Shown: positions 11,811 through 23,145 of the stretch, in pieces | Numbering within the stretch: position 1 is the stretch's first letter | Layout: every line of letters begins with the position of its first letter | Source of the DNA: Paracentrotus lividus | Taxonomy: Eukaryota > Echinodermata > Echinoidea > Camarodonta > Echinidae | Reading direction: 5' to 3' | Length of the DNA stretch: 64,000 nt | Assembly (NCBI GenBank): GCA_940671915.1 | Contig: CALNVZ010003433.1 | Span: forward strand, 48,011,332 to 48,075,331 | Notes under the pieces: model-generated | What the model saw: only the letters and a program-made list of their open reading frames with translations | Told to the model about the DNA's origin: nothing | The model's database searches: none | Made by a program: the position numbers and the translations under genes

Positions 11811-13700
11811 TATCCCCTCCCATAAAACTGTTTTTACAAATCATAATAAATTCATTACCGGTATCTGTCTGCATTATAAGTTTCTTTTTCTTGCTTGTTG
11901 GAAAACTTCAGCTTTCTTGCCCTGGGCATTTATTCCGACAGACATCCCCCTATTCAAAATATGCTGGCGACGCCCCTTCATGTTATCCCACTTTGCAATC
12001 CACATGTAAACATGATTACTACATAGTTTGGCTTCTGTGGGGTCACATGTATAGACACATCTCTTGTTTTGACTATCTGTACTTTAAGTGCAGTCATATC
12101 GAACCAATATCTCTAAGCTTTCATGTTTGTTGGCGTATGTACATGTAACTGCAAGATATTCAATGTCTAGATCTCAGCTTCAGTGTGATCCCTAACTTTT
12201 GTGATGGATAAACACAGTTTCGTTGACTGACTTTGACAGACCCTGACACGAACATACCTCTGTCTTGCATAATTCGTGTTGGATTTAGATCCTGTTAATT
12301 GAATAGTATCAACTCATCCATGGGCAATGCATTCTTTCCTTTAAGGCAAAATAATACCTGTAACAGACTTGTTGTGACACAGAGACATTCTCAGCTATTT
12401 ATTCATTGATATTTTTTAATTGATATTTTTTAATAAAAAAGAAGCATTAAATATTCAATTAATTTAAAAAGAAACGATTCCCTGAATTTACTACTGTTCT
12501 GTCCTTCAAAACTAGGTTATAAATTAATTTTCTAGTATCTGTTATGTGATTTATGTACTTCCATTGGCCATTGTTTGAACAGCAGAATTAATATTGATTT
12601 TAAGTTAGTTTGTTTTAGTTAGGACATATCATATCAATTTCAAAATATGGACAAAAATTATTTAGGATTGAATTGTCATTTCAATCATCAGAAGAAATAT
12701 ATTGACTTAAAAAGTTACAAGCTGTAATCATACAAAGTTTGAAAAGTTATTCGACATTGTGTGTACTTCCTTTTGGTATTTCTATGCCTCATTTGGCAAA
12801 TCAAACGGCAGAATAAATATTGACTCTAGGAGTTACAGGAGAGTAGATGAACCCACACAATGGATGAAGGATGTAATTCATTGTTGAAATATTGACAGAA
12901 TGACACGCATATTTCATCCTGTCGGCTTAAATAGTATGATATTCCCTTCTCCATTGAAATAATATTGATACCCTTTTGTATAAATGTTCACAGATTTGGA
13001 TGTCACTGACGTCAAGAATTGTCAAATAGTTTGGATTCTTTGTGTAGGCCTAATAATATTTGTGACTATTTGCTGTGTCATTATTCATATTTTTATTCTT
13101 GTGACAATGAATACACTAGATGAATAGACAGATATGGTTAGTGATATTTTCTCTTTCTACTATAGGTAGCCTTTTTGTACCAATATTCAAAGAATTTAAC
13201 GTTAGTGTCATACGCTTTGGGAAATGCTAGTATTCCCTTTTTCCTTGAAACAATGTTTTGTAATTTCTTTTTAGTCATAATATCAAGGATTTTAATGGTT
13301 GTGACGTATGTACTTTGGGAATATTTCCCTTTTCTTTGAAATATGAACAAGATGGAAAGACTTCCATGATTTGAGAAATGTTCCTTTTCCTATTGAAATA
13401 ATATATAAGCTTTTTTATCTAGGGTTTTCTATACATGTTGCTATGGTGCATGTATGTAAGATGTATAATTATATGTATAGGGTACTTTGCTGCATTTACT
13501 CCCCCCTGATTTAGTTTTAACTTGATCAAGTTGATCCATTTTGTGAAAACAAGAAGTTAGAGTCTGCACACCAGACTAAGCTGAAGTTGTCCCAAGCTGT
13601 GCATAAATGAAGTGAGGTCATGATCTAAATATAGCATGGAATTGGCTGCTTGACCTCATAAGGTCACAGACTGGTCACAGCTGTGTGTCTGGTAGCACTT
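11811..13700. other. AT-rich stretch, nothing identified
   Basis: No clear tandem, inverted or coding structure. Short frames are uninformative. Confidence 0.55.
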
Positions 13701-13708
13701 CTGGAAAG

Positions 13709-13833
13709 TATTTCATCAAAGGACTTGGACATTTTATCTGACAAATTTGCTGTCAGCCAATCAGAAGCAAGCATTTCAGTAGCTTTTAACAGTATGTCGG
13801 ATAAAACATCCGACAAGTCCTTTGATGAAATGC
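13709..13833. mobile_element. Hairpin MITE (ATTTCATCAAAGGACTTG arms)
   Basis: TATTTCATCAAAGGACTTG at 13709 and CAAGTCCTTTGATGAAAT ending at 13833 are inverted. The pairing continues into TTTTATCTGACA and CGGATAAAAC with mismatches. A run of 14 C follows the right end. Confidence 0.65.
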
Positions 13834-14403
13834 CCCCCCCCCCCCCATGTTGATATCCAGAAGAGAGCAAATTCTTGAGATAAATTGCCCCTTGGTCTAA
13901 ACCCACTTTGACTATGGCCATTTGATCGCGTCCCACATGGTCTAATTCCAATTCTGTTTACATGTAATAGCCATTTCATCTGTTGTCCATTTTAATAGTC
14001 TTACACCATTCGATCAATTCCAGTAACATACTGCTAATAGACTAAAAACATTCCTTTGGGAATTAGATGTAAGGGCAATTAGTCAATTTAACTAATAGAC
14101 AATTTGATATCTTGACCGAGGGAGAATTAGACAAAGTATGTATTAGACCAATAGGAAATTAGACCAATAGTCTATTCTTTAAACAGCATAAGTTTGAACT
14201 TGTGTCAAAAATCTAATGTTTACGACTCTTGTTTCGTTTGGAATATGAAATTGCTGTCAGATTTTTAAAGCTTGTATTTTTGCACCCTTCTGCATAGGTA
14301 AGGTTAACTGCCATCTATTGGCAAGGAAGTGTGCAATGATTGCGCCTGCTATGACACACTCAACAAGTGAAGATTATGGTAGCCTATGTCCACTAATAAT
14401 GTT

Positions 14404-14807
14404 TAAGCCCCTTTCACAATTGAAGTGCGACTGCTTACAACCGTTGCGATTGTGTGCAACATACATGTACAATTGTCGGTTGAGGATGAGAAGGACGTTA
14501 ACCTGTTAATCGCGTTTAAAGTTTTTGAAGGGGTTTAAAACACGTTTTTAGTACCTTTTCGGGAGCTCACAAGAAGTAAAAGTTTGGTTGATGAATGAAT
14601 AATACATCTTTTACAATATATCTGAACAAAAAGTAGAAATAATGACCAATTCCAATTTTAGAACGAGAAAATTACTTAACGCCCTTCTCACTCTGAGGAA
14701 AGAAAAAATGGCAAAAAATTATGTTAACGACCTTCTCTTTTTCAACCAACGGTATATTGTGACAAAATGATCACAAACGATTGCAAGAGCAATTGTGAAA
14801 GCCCCTG
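14404..14807. mobile_element. Possible MITE (CTTTCACAATTG ends)
   Basis: CCCTTTCACAATTG at the left and CAATTGTGAAAGCCCC at the right are inverted over 12-13 bases. The interior is non-coding. The outermost bases do not match, so the ends are approximate. Confidence 0.4.
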
Positions 14808-15690
14808 TATGAAATCAAGAAGAATCTTTCATGTGCAGACATAAGACTGCTTCAAATACTTCTTTCTCCCGAGAGCACTTTCTAATTCAAAATTATAAAA
14901 ATTTTGTTTAATTTAAGCTTCCATTATTCAAATTCATCTGCAACAGCAGCTTGTTATTCATGCAGGTGCCCTGTCCAGCAGATTGTTTTCCTCAACTGGG
15001 AGTGTTTAGTCTTTTTATTTAGATCCAGATTTGGATTGTTTAGGAATTTATTTATAGAAAGTGATAATTATATTTCATACTGATGCTAATAAATAAAAAG
15101 TATCTGTATTTCATTATATCTTCTTTTTTTTCCAAGCAAAAAATAGTAAAAATACAATGAAAATGAGAAATTTGTATTATAGTTAGAGATTGGAAAGGTA
15201 CCCCCAGCCAAGAATTTAAATTCTTGGTTGAGAGAAACTATGTCGGCTAAATGGAATTTGAAGGAACATAGGCCTACAATGTGGTATAACAATAATGATA
15301 AACTATTTATATCAAATATTGAATTCCTAAAGAAGAATGAGAGAAACTGTCTAATAGTGACTGTACACTGTACCTGTATGAGTCAAAAGTTCTGTCTTGA
15401 GAGATTATTCATAGCAAGGCTTAAGACATTTGTGGTTAAGAAGAGGTTAAAGATCTTAACCATAATTTAAGAGTTTTATTCCAAAAGGGGCTAAATCCAC
15501 TTCTGTAACTTCTTTATAAAAAGGCATTTGTTTGCCAAATTTGGTAAAAGTGTCAGTGAAAAAAGTGATATTAAATTTAAATTGTACACTGTTGGGAGAA
15601 GCTATAGTACACGAGTGAATCTACATGTAGTTCTTAACTTCAGACCCTAGTAAGCAAACAACATGGGTTTGTGCCTGCAAACTAGTATCA
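14808..15690. other. AT-rich stretch, nothing firm
   Basis: A frame at 15240-15470 is open but has no recognisable features. AAAAGGGGCTAAATCCA at ~15.48 kb recurs at 54.28 kb, hinting at a dispersed repeat end. Confidence 0.4.
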
Positions 15691-16115
15691 CATCTGGCGC
15701 TCTATGATCTCTCATCATGCGATATGTACTCACAACCTGAACAGAGGTCAGAAATCAATAACTCAATTTTCAATAAAAGTTGATTTACCCCCTTTTGGAA
15801 TCAAACTCTGCAGTGGTACCGGTACATGTACTAGACGGAGCTCCCAACACATGAGACCGAGACTTGAACCGGTGTATCACACCTGGCGCTCTATGATCTC
15901 TCATATGATATGTACTCACAACCTGAACAGAAGTCAGAAATCAATAACTCAATTTTCATAATAAGTGGATTTAGCCCCTTTTAGAATCAAACTCTTCAAT
16001 GGTACTAGACGGAGCTCCCGAGACATGAGACCGAGACTTGAACCGGTGTATCACACCTGGTGCTCTGTGATCTCTCATCATGCGATATGTACTCACATCC
16101 TGGCAACAGCATATG
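15690..16115. repeat. ~180 bp tandem repeat, about 2.3 units
   Basis: CTGGCGCTCTATGATCTCTC begins at 15694 and 15883, with a variant at 16057 (spacing 189 and 174). Each unit includes CGATATGTACTCACA, AATCAATAACTCAATTTTCA and GAGACCGAGACTTGAACCGG. CCGGTTCAAGTC on the minus strand resembles a tRNA B box, so a tRNA-derived origin is possible. Confidence 0.8.
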
Positions 16116-16589
16116 ATATGAAATCATCATCGCATCATCGCAGATATTCAATAATTAATTGGGGGCCATGTGGCTTTGCTAGACGAAGCGGGTGCTAATC
16201 CTTTTCTGGTTTTGTGTCTGATTAATTCATCCAGTAGCCTTTCCCATATTACAGGATATTAAGTCACAGGTAGAATGTTCAAGGATCTGCAAATTTTGTG
16301 ATTCACTAGTTTTTAAAGGGTATGTAATCACCAAAATGTATTTTGCTTCACAAGAATTGGGTCATGCTTTTGCTCTACAGTGTGTAAAAACAAAACAGAA
16401 AAAAAAAAGTTTGAAAATATTTTTTTTGGTACTCGCTAGGTGGTATTCTGTGAGCGGGAATGAACTGCTTGTTGGTTTTATGAACTTGTCAATCATGATG
16501 AATGAAAGTAGTTCTTTTGCCAACACAAAACATATTGCCCAATGTTCTAATTAGCAAACTTCGTATCAGGACAACTACCCCCAGAAATG

Positions 16590-16622
16590 AGGCGGTGTAG
16601 CTCAGTTTTGAGAACGCTTGAT
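16590..16622 (+). ncRNA. tRNA-like sequence, 5' part, interrupted by the DIRS element
   Basis: GGTGTAGCTCAGTTTTGAGA matches a tRNA D arm and internal A box. Joined over the DIRS element to the right flank at 29468, sharing one TGAT, it reads on into a stem and loop CTCATAA (anticodon CAU) and GCTTCGAGTCC, a B box with one change. The T stem is imperfect, so this is probably a tRNA-derived SINE or pseudogene and not a working tRNA. Confidence 0.4.
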
Positions 16623-16830
16623 TTACTTCAATAGAACTATACATTTGCCTACCATTGCTATTCGACCTCGAATCGCCCCAAACCGAAATTTACACCGAAA
16701 TTTTTNNNNNNNNNNNNNNNNNNNNNNNNNGCCCATCATGCCCTATATTACCCCCACCCCCCCATTGAAAATAGCGCCTCATTGACGAGGATGCGGCGAA
16801 AGCGATCCTATACTCTTCCTCTAATCTCTT
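16619..16830. repeat. DIRS left inverted terminal repeat
   Basis: The sequence from TGATTTACTTC through CTATACATTTGCCTACC, TTCGACCTCGAATCGCCCC and CATTGACGAGGATGCGGC is the reverse complement of 29247-29420, with a few indels right of the N gap. The outermost ~14 bases differ between left and right ends, as in other DIRS elements where the internal region supplies the missing ends. Confidence 0.85.
16706..16730. other. 25-N assembly gap
   Basis: A run of exactly 25 N interrupts the left terminal repeat between CCGAAATTTTT and GCCCATCATG. The right repeat reads GCCCTATCATT directly after the same T run, so almost no sequence is missing. Confidence 0.95.
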
Positions 16831-17379
16831 CGCCTCCGTCGAGATAGAGTTCGTGTATTTTTGCCCGCGCAAAATAGGTGTTTTTCTCTTTTGGACTTCC
16901 TGCGGGGTTTTCGAGGTTTATTGCTCAGGTATCATTTTGAGTATTCTGAGCTCTCTTTTGGTCTGTTTGGTTTTCCGAGATTTGATAGTTTTTATTCTCG
17001 GTGATCGTTTTTTCACGCTCTCTATTCCCGTAGACTTTCGTACGTTCATTACTGCGGTATGTATCGGTCGTGGTTTACGTTTGAGTGTTGTGTGTTTTTG
17101 CGGCGCACAGAGTTTTTGTGCTCCGTTCTTTTTTGACCCGTATTTCCCCTTTTGGTATTAACACTTTTCTTTCTTTTTTTTACAGATTCTTCTTGTCTTT
17201 TTCTTCTCGTGTCTCTTCTTAAAGAATAGCGGGGAAGAATTGGGACGGTGTGTGTTTCTTTTGAGAAGTCCCCTGCAGGGGTGAGAGGCTTGTCTTCACC
17301 ACCTGATTTGCGGGGGTGGTATAATTGGGTCGAACACTGGCGGACAAAACTCGCTGCTCGGAATCGCTCGTCCCTCAAA

Positions 17380-18195
17380 GTACGGGACCGTTGATATCTG
17401 ACAGGTTTGGGCAGCGTCCAGGATATATAACTGCTATGGCTCGCCGAGTGTATGCTAATCCTTGCCCCGTGGACTAACGGAGATCTAAAACGGTAAATAC
17501 AATCGGTTTCAACAACCGGATGGCAGCGTTTCACTGGCTCAATTCAGTTCAGGTCGAAGAGTGCTGGGTCTTTCTCGTCACGGTGCCGAATTCCCATTGT
17601 GCCTCAGCTTCGCTGGCATACCGATCCGAGCTCGTTTCTTTATCGCGTATTTGACCGGAAACCGGATACAGGCGCCCGTAACCCTTAACTGATCGAGTAA
17701 ATCGGAATCCGCGAGTCGGTTTCCGTACCGGTTTTGGGTGAGTACCGTTCAAGACGGACCTATATCACTACGGATAGTAGGCCGTTGTCGGTTATCTCAC
17801 TAGCCGGATGACACTGTCCAGAGCCTTCGCCTCTGTCTACTTGTCGGCGGATATCCGGCAGCAGCTGGAGACGTCCCCGACCATATCACGGTCGCCTCCA
17901 TTCGGTGGGGGGCGGGTCCGTTCTCTCCGTTTTCAATGGATATCGGCGCCGATTCCCTTAACTGGGAGGTAAATCGGATCCGAAGTCGGTTCCGTACGTT
18001 TCTTGAGTGAATCACCGTCCAAGGCGGACCTGTATCCCGGCATAGTAGCTGCAACGTTGGTTCTCACTAGCGCGGCTGACACGTCCAAAGCGCTACGCAT
18101 TTGTTACTGTCGCGGTATCCGGTAAAGCGGACGTCACCGCATAAATCGTCACCACTTTGTGGGGGGGTCCTGTATCTCTTCTCCGTTTTTTTTTT
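17380..18195. repeat. ~273 bp tandem repeat in the DIRS 5' leader
   Basis: CCCTTAACT followed by GTAAATCGGA begins at 17682 and 17955 (period 273). Both units continue with GTCGGTT(T)CCGTAC, CAAG(A/G)CGGACCT, TCACTAGC, a GGATATCCGG-type palindrome and TCTCCGTTTT. A more diverged third unit appears to precede them from ~17380. No coding frame runs through it; this is probably the untranslated leader. Confidence 0.65.
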
Positions 18196-18429
18196 TTTTT
18201 ATTTAAATCTACGGAGTGTGTCCCCTTACCTTTTGGTATCAGTCGTGTGAGGCCTTCGTGAACTGTGTTTCGGATCCCGTTCCGATTTTTTATCGGGCTA
18301 GGGTCCAGTCATTAGGCGGGCATTATTTTGAAGACCTACACGCCGTTATCTCAAGCGGTTTCTTTTCGGATCGCACGCGATGCATCGTGAGGCGGGCTTT
18401 CCGTAGTGAAGCGTCGTGAACTTCATTCC

Positions 18430-19640
18430 GGACCGATCCGTTCCGCGGGATCAGTGCCCCTTACAGAGCGGGACTTCGGGTTCCAGAGCGACTTCCGTTG
18501 GTTTGCCGAACCGGATCGGCTTCGTTATGACCTCTGTCCCTCAGGTTGGAACTTCCTTTTCGGGTAGAACTCATCTCCCGGGATCCAATCCGGGTAGTTT
18601 GGGTGTACCTCGGAGGTTCGCAAGTGGTTTGAGCTTTACGGACAGCTAGTACGTCACCACTTCCGACTCACCTCTGATGGGTAGTCCTTGTAGGAGTGAT
18701 GCTTCCTCGTTCAGACGAGAGATCTTTTCGGTGGCTGATTCTCACAGACTCATGTTTGAATCTCATCCGACTCCCTTGTACCGCCATTCGGTATGGTTGA
18801 TACGCGGGATCCTTCCCGGGTTATACTTACGTGATATTGTATCCGACAAGTTGTACCTGACAGTCAGTTGTAGAGCATTCTTGGCGCAAGCGGAGTCACA
18901 GGCCTTATTATCTTTATTCTTTCGATCAGAGGGCGTTAAGTTTTCTTTCGGTAGGTCGAAAGCCTATTAACGTCGTTTTCAGCTATCGAGTACAGGATTA
19001 CCTTTTGTAATCTGAACATCGATTTTGACTTTCGTCCAGGTAGCAGTGGGGCACTTCTCCGCCCAGTCCGGGCCGAGATTCTTCTGGCCCTTAGGGAGGT
19101 TTACTTTCTCTCTTGTTTTCTCAGTTTTGCGGCTCACATCACCTTGCTGGATAATGCCCGCTAGAGTTCTATCTTTGAGACTCTTCAACAAAGCCAATCC
19201 CTCTCATCCGGATATGGTCAGGAGATTGAGTGTTCCCCCTTCTTTTACACGCGGAGCAACTATGGTGTGTCTGTGTTTTTGAAGATTGATTCAACCGTCA
19301 TAGGCAAGGCACCCAAGATTTAGTCCTACATTATAAATGTTTCGATCCAGAGCACACATCGTTCTTCTAGAGTGATGATTGTTTGATTTACCTTGGCTTC
19401 TATCAAAGCCTCCTCCTTTCAATGAAGGAGCAAAGGAAAGAGAAAGGACAAGAGGCGTTAGACCATCCCGCTTGAACCGGTCGGCCTTGACAGCTCCTCC
19501 TCAGAGATCGAGTAGGAGAAACACACACTTTTCTTCATTCGATTCTTATAATCTCTCTGGCTGTCTTTTCAAGACCAGACTCACTCAGTCGAGGTTTCGT
19601 GGAAAATGGTGGTACGGGGTCTTCCCCGAGCTTCCGCGAA
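18430..19640 (+). pseudogene. gag: DIRS Gag, copy 1 (frameshifted)
   Basis: This aligns along its length with the Gag region of copy 2 (24.7-25.9 kb), including CATCTCCCGG, CCATTCGGT and CCTCCTTTCA blocks, but with a one-base indel every ten to twenty bases, so no frame stays open for more than ~100 codons. The C-terminal part retains lysine-rich and RNA-binding-like character in fragments. It should be read as the same gene as copy 2. Confidence 0.7.
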
Positions 19641-19779
19641 GAATCAGCCTTTTCGTTTCGGGTCAGACGGAAGCATTTCTCCAGATGATTCCCCCGAGTT
19701 CCGCTTGGAGATCGGACTGAGGCGGTGTCGACTTCGGAAGTTTCTTCACGGCTTGGAAGTCGATCACGGACGAGTGTCT

Positions 19780-20480
19780 ATCTCCTCTCCGGTGATCAAG
19801 AACTGAGTTCGGATGTTCTAGAAAAGCAGCCTCTTCCAAAGGCAGCTTACTCTCTCGGGAAAGTCGGCATTTACCCCCAATTTAGAATCCTTATCCAAGA
19901 CTTATTTAGGAAACTGGTGCGGTGACGGGTGACGGAGAAGACTTTCTAGTGTCTCTCCCCGTTTTTGTGATTCCCATCGTTCAGGACTCGTCAGTGATGA
20001 TTCCTCAAATATGAGGGGGCTACTGCATCAAGGCACATCGCAAAGTCACTTTCAGGATGGACCTATTAGCCTCTATCTTCCGCGCTCTCTCGGGCTAGGA
20101 CTGACTCTGGCACGGTCTCACATCGATGCTGAGCGATGCCTTTTCTCACATCCCAATAGACCCCTCGAGGGATCTTTTGGGTTTGTGCTGTTGGAAGAGA
20201 CTTTTCAGCTTCAAAGCCTCTTGCTCGTTTCTTCGAGTCCCGCTCCGAGTCTTCACCAATGGTCGTCTGCGGCGTTGATGTCTTTCCTCAGGGCAAGGCC
20301 TTCGGATTTTCGCTTCTTAGACGATTGGTCTTCTGTGTCGCCTTTTCGCGGAGGTCATGCTTCACACATTTTCGGTTGTAGTTGAACACCGACGAGAGTT
20401 GGTTCATGATTTACACTGGTCCAGTCTGGAATTAGTTCCTCACCGAACTCGATCTCTTGGCTGTGCCCAGCTTGGATATC
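19780..20480 (+). pseudogene. DIRS reverse transcriptase, copy 1 (frameshifted)
   Basis: Fragments in shifting frames match the DIRS reverse transcriptase order: DLLASIFRALSG, then LSDAFSHIPIDPS, then VFTNG, then RFLDDWSS at 20311-20334. The FLDDW segment is the catalytic aspartate pair and is intact in this copy, though it is broken by an indel in copy 2. Frameshifts separate every motif. Confidence 0.75.
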
Positions 20481-20559
20481 AAGAAATCAATCGGCATCGG
20501 CCCCGAGACCCTTGAGAGGATAGAACTCTGGTCAGTTTACAGTCCTCCTGAGCATGCGG

Positions 20560-21330
20560 AGCGGTTCGAGCCGAGATTGTTTTGAAGATGGCTGGGGCTT
20601 TAGCTCAGTCTGGTGGATTCTTGCCAATATTGTCATCCTCTTTATGAGAACCTTTTCGGCTGCATCTCCTGAGTTTTTAAGCACCGACCTCAGCTCCCCT
20701 CTGTCTAGGTTTTTTCTTGTTGACGGCTGGAGCATCAGACAGCTTCTCATTCTCGCGTGGACGAAACACGTACTTCCTTCCTCAGGAAAAAGATTCAAAA
20801 CCCTATTCACCTGTCTTGTATATACTCATGTGCACACTACGACCGCGTTCTCTTCAAGTGGTCTGGGGGGGAGGGCCATATTGTCATAGGTCGGAATGAG
20901 TTTCGGAATCTTTGAGAGTCCTCACCGACGGCGCATGCCTTCCACTTCACACGTTCTGGACTCTTTGTCCAGTTCTGTCTAGTCCTTCAACGTATTTCGC
21001 CGACCTTTTGGTGATGGAGCCGTTCAGGTGTTGATTCTCACGGACACACACCCTCTGAAGGCCTACCTCAACAAACAAGCGAGGAGACACACTCTTTGGA
21101 GTTGAACGGGTAGCGTTCCTCCTTTGGAGAATGCGTGCAACTCGGAGAGATCGTCACCGGTTAGCTCCCACTCTCCGGGGAGGACATCTAGATAGGACGA
21201 CTTTCATATCCCCGGAACACACAGCTTCTCGCTTCGTCCGACGTCCAGGGACGCACTTTCTGCTTTCTTTCTGACGCAGTTCTCTCTTACATTTGGAAAG
21301 GGTCGGAAGGCGTTACGCTTTTCCACCATT
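20560..21330 (+). pseudogene. DIRS RNase H region, copy 1 (frameshifted)
   Basis: This corresponds to 27.04-27.78 kb in copy 2. GGCCTACCTCAACAAACAAG and CTCTCCGGGGAGGACATCTA match the copy 2 segments that encode an INKQG-like and a PGEDNLI-like motif, the latter usual near the end of DIRS RNase H. No frame is intact. Confidence 0.65.
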
Positions 21331-21509
21331 TCAAGTTGATCCTCTGTTTTACTCAGGAGACCGGAGATCAGACAACGGTCGGTCTTGATTGTCTCTTTAA
21401 AACTGGGGGCCGGGGTCAGGGGGGCCTGGTTTTCAGGATCTTTTGCTCCTGTCTAGCAGCGGAGCCGCTGCCCCTTCTGGCGTACCAGGACTTTTTCTCC
21501 TACCGTTTC

Positions 21510-22690
21510 GTCCGGGGTTCTACAATGCGAATCAAATCGCACCAATTCATTTAACTGCATGGCCTCTTCATCGGCCCGCTGGTAGAGGATGAAGGCCTTT
21601 TCAACCGAGCAGACTGAGCTGCTAATTGAAGTCAGTCTGAAGCTCGATAGGATTTATTCTTTCGCGCCTTGGGCTTTCCTGGCCATCGGTACGAACCTCT
21701 TGCAGGGGTCCCCAGCAAGGCTCCTTTGCATCTTATGCTGATTATCCCTTATTTCTCTGTTCGATAAGGGCATAGGGTCCTTCTCGACGATTCGAGGCTT
21801 TTTGTGTTTGGCTTTTTAGGCCATTCGTTACTGTTTTAGTTTTATGGGAACGGTATCTCGACCGCCCCCCCCCACCAGTCTTACGGCGCTGTTGCTTAGG
21901 GTCTTTTTCTTATAACAACGCCCTATTTTTTAAGCCCTTGACTCCAGCCTGGTTTCCCAGTTGGAGGCTTTGTCTAAGCCTCCGTTCGACCTTTTGAACC
22001 GATTTAACTGTTAAAATCAGTACCATTAGAACAAGTTTTTCTTCTAGCAATAGTCTTGAAGGCAAGGAGGAGCTTTCCAGTACATGGAGCTTCTCAATAT
22101 CACCTGGAGACTTTTTCGTGGGAGAGATTTTGGTTCGTTGATTCCCTTTCAGCATCCTTCATTACTTAGACAACAGCCTCGCTCGGACATCTAATCCGGA
22201 GATTCTTCATTCAGTCCTCCTGACGGCGGGCTTCTCTATCTTTCAGAAACAGACATTTTTAGTGCGCTTCTGTCAGGGCCTCTTATGGTTTCATTCACAG
22301 TAGACTGAGAATACTGCTCCGCACATCTTCACCAGCTTTTTTGTTACTTCTCGATACCCATAAGGGGATTTCTAGAGATACGTTCCCTGGTGGATTAGTC
22401 TCCGCAATCAACGGCTGCGGGAAGTCGTAAGGCCCGTTGAAGAGGGAACTACTTCACCAAGGCCCTTCACCACCCCTGACCAGGACAGAATCGCTCCTTG
22501 GGCCCTATTTCTAGGGCAGGGCCGGTAGAAGATATTATGCAAGGCGGCAATTCTTCATGGCGTTCTTGCAAATTCTTTCACCTCCCTTTTACCTGAGAAA
22601 GTCGCTGCATTAGTGAGGATGTTTGTCCTTCGCCACGCTCATCAAAAGCAAGCTAGCGTCTCACCTAGATTTTCTTAACCATTATGGTTC
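21510..22690 (+). pseudogene. DIRS tyrosine recombinase, copy 1 (frameshifted)
   Basis: This aligns with 27.96-29.05 kb. Recognisable blocks include CCTCCGTTCGACCTTTTGAA, CTTCTAGCAATAGTC and GCAAATTCTTTCACCTCCC, which encode the N-terminal, arginine and tyrosine segments in copy 2. Interrupted throughout by small indels. Confidence 0.65.
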
Positions 22691-22734
22691 GCCCATCCCC
22701 GGACTATATTGTCCTCGGTGTCTGGTCGTTAAGT

Positions 22735-23145
22735 GAATTGTAGGCAAAATATGATTATAGTTCTATTTGAGATAAAACAATAAAAAATATACAATCTAAT
22801 TTTATTATTTACGATATAGAATATACATTTGCGCTACGATATCCCCTCCCTCCGTCCCCCCTTTCCGTTGAACATACGGTAGTTTTTTGGTCCGCCGATA
22901 CGAGTATAGAAGGTAATAGAGTTATAGGATCCGTCTTTCTAGCCGCATCCTCGTCAATGGAGGGCGCTATTCAATGGGGGCCTGAGGGGGGGTAAATAGA
23001 GCGAATTGAATAGGGCAAATTTTCGGTGTAAATTTTCGGTTTTGGGGCAATTCGAGGTAGGTTCGAATTAGCTAATTGGGTACGGCAAAAAGTTATATTC
23101 TTATTTCCGATTAATTATAATAAATTACGATTCGTATTTATTGAT
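22735..23145. repeat. DIRS internal complementary region and right end, copy 1
   Basis: GTAGGCAAAATATGATTATAG, AATCTAATTTTATTATTTAC and GGAGGGCGCTATTCAATGGG repeat the right end of copy 2. The terminal TGAT is at 23142-23145. The last ~90 bases are much more altered than in copy 2. Confidence 0.7.

Noticed and set aside
13664-13951. 95-codon minus-strand frame
   Set aside because: It overlaps a hairpin MITE and a C run; the glycine stretch is the homopolymer.
17049-17534. 161-codon minus-strand frame inside the DIRS leader
   Set aside because: It runs antisense through untranslated repeat sequence with no domain and no support.
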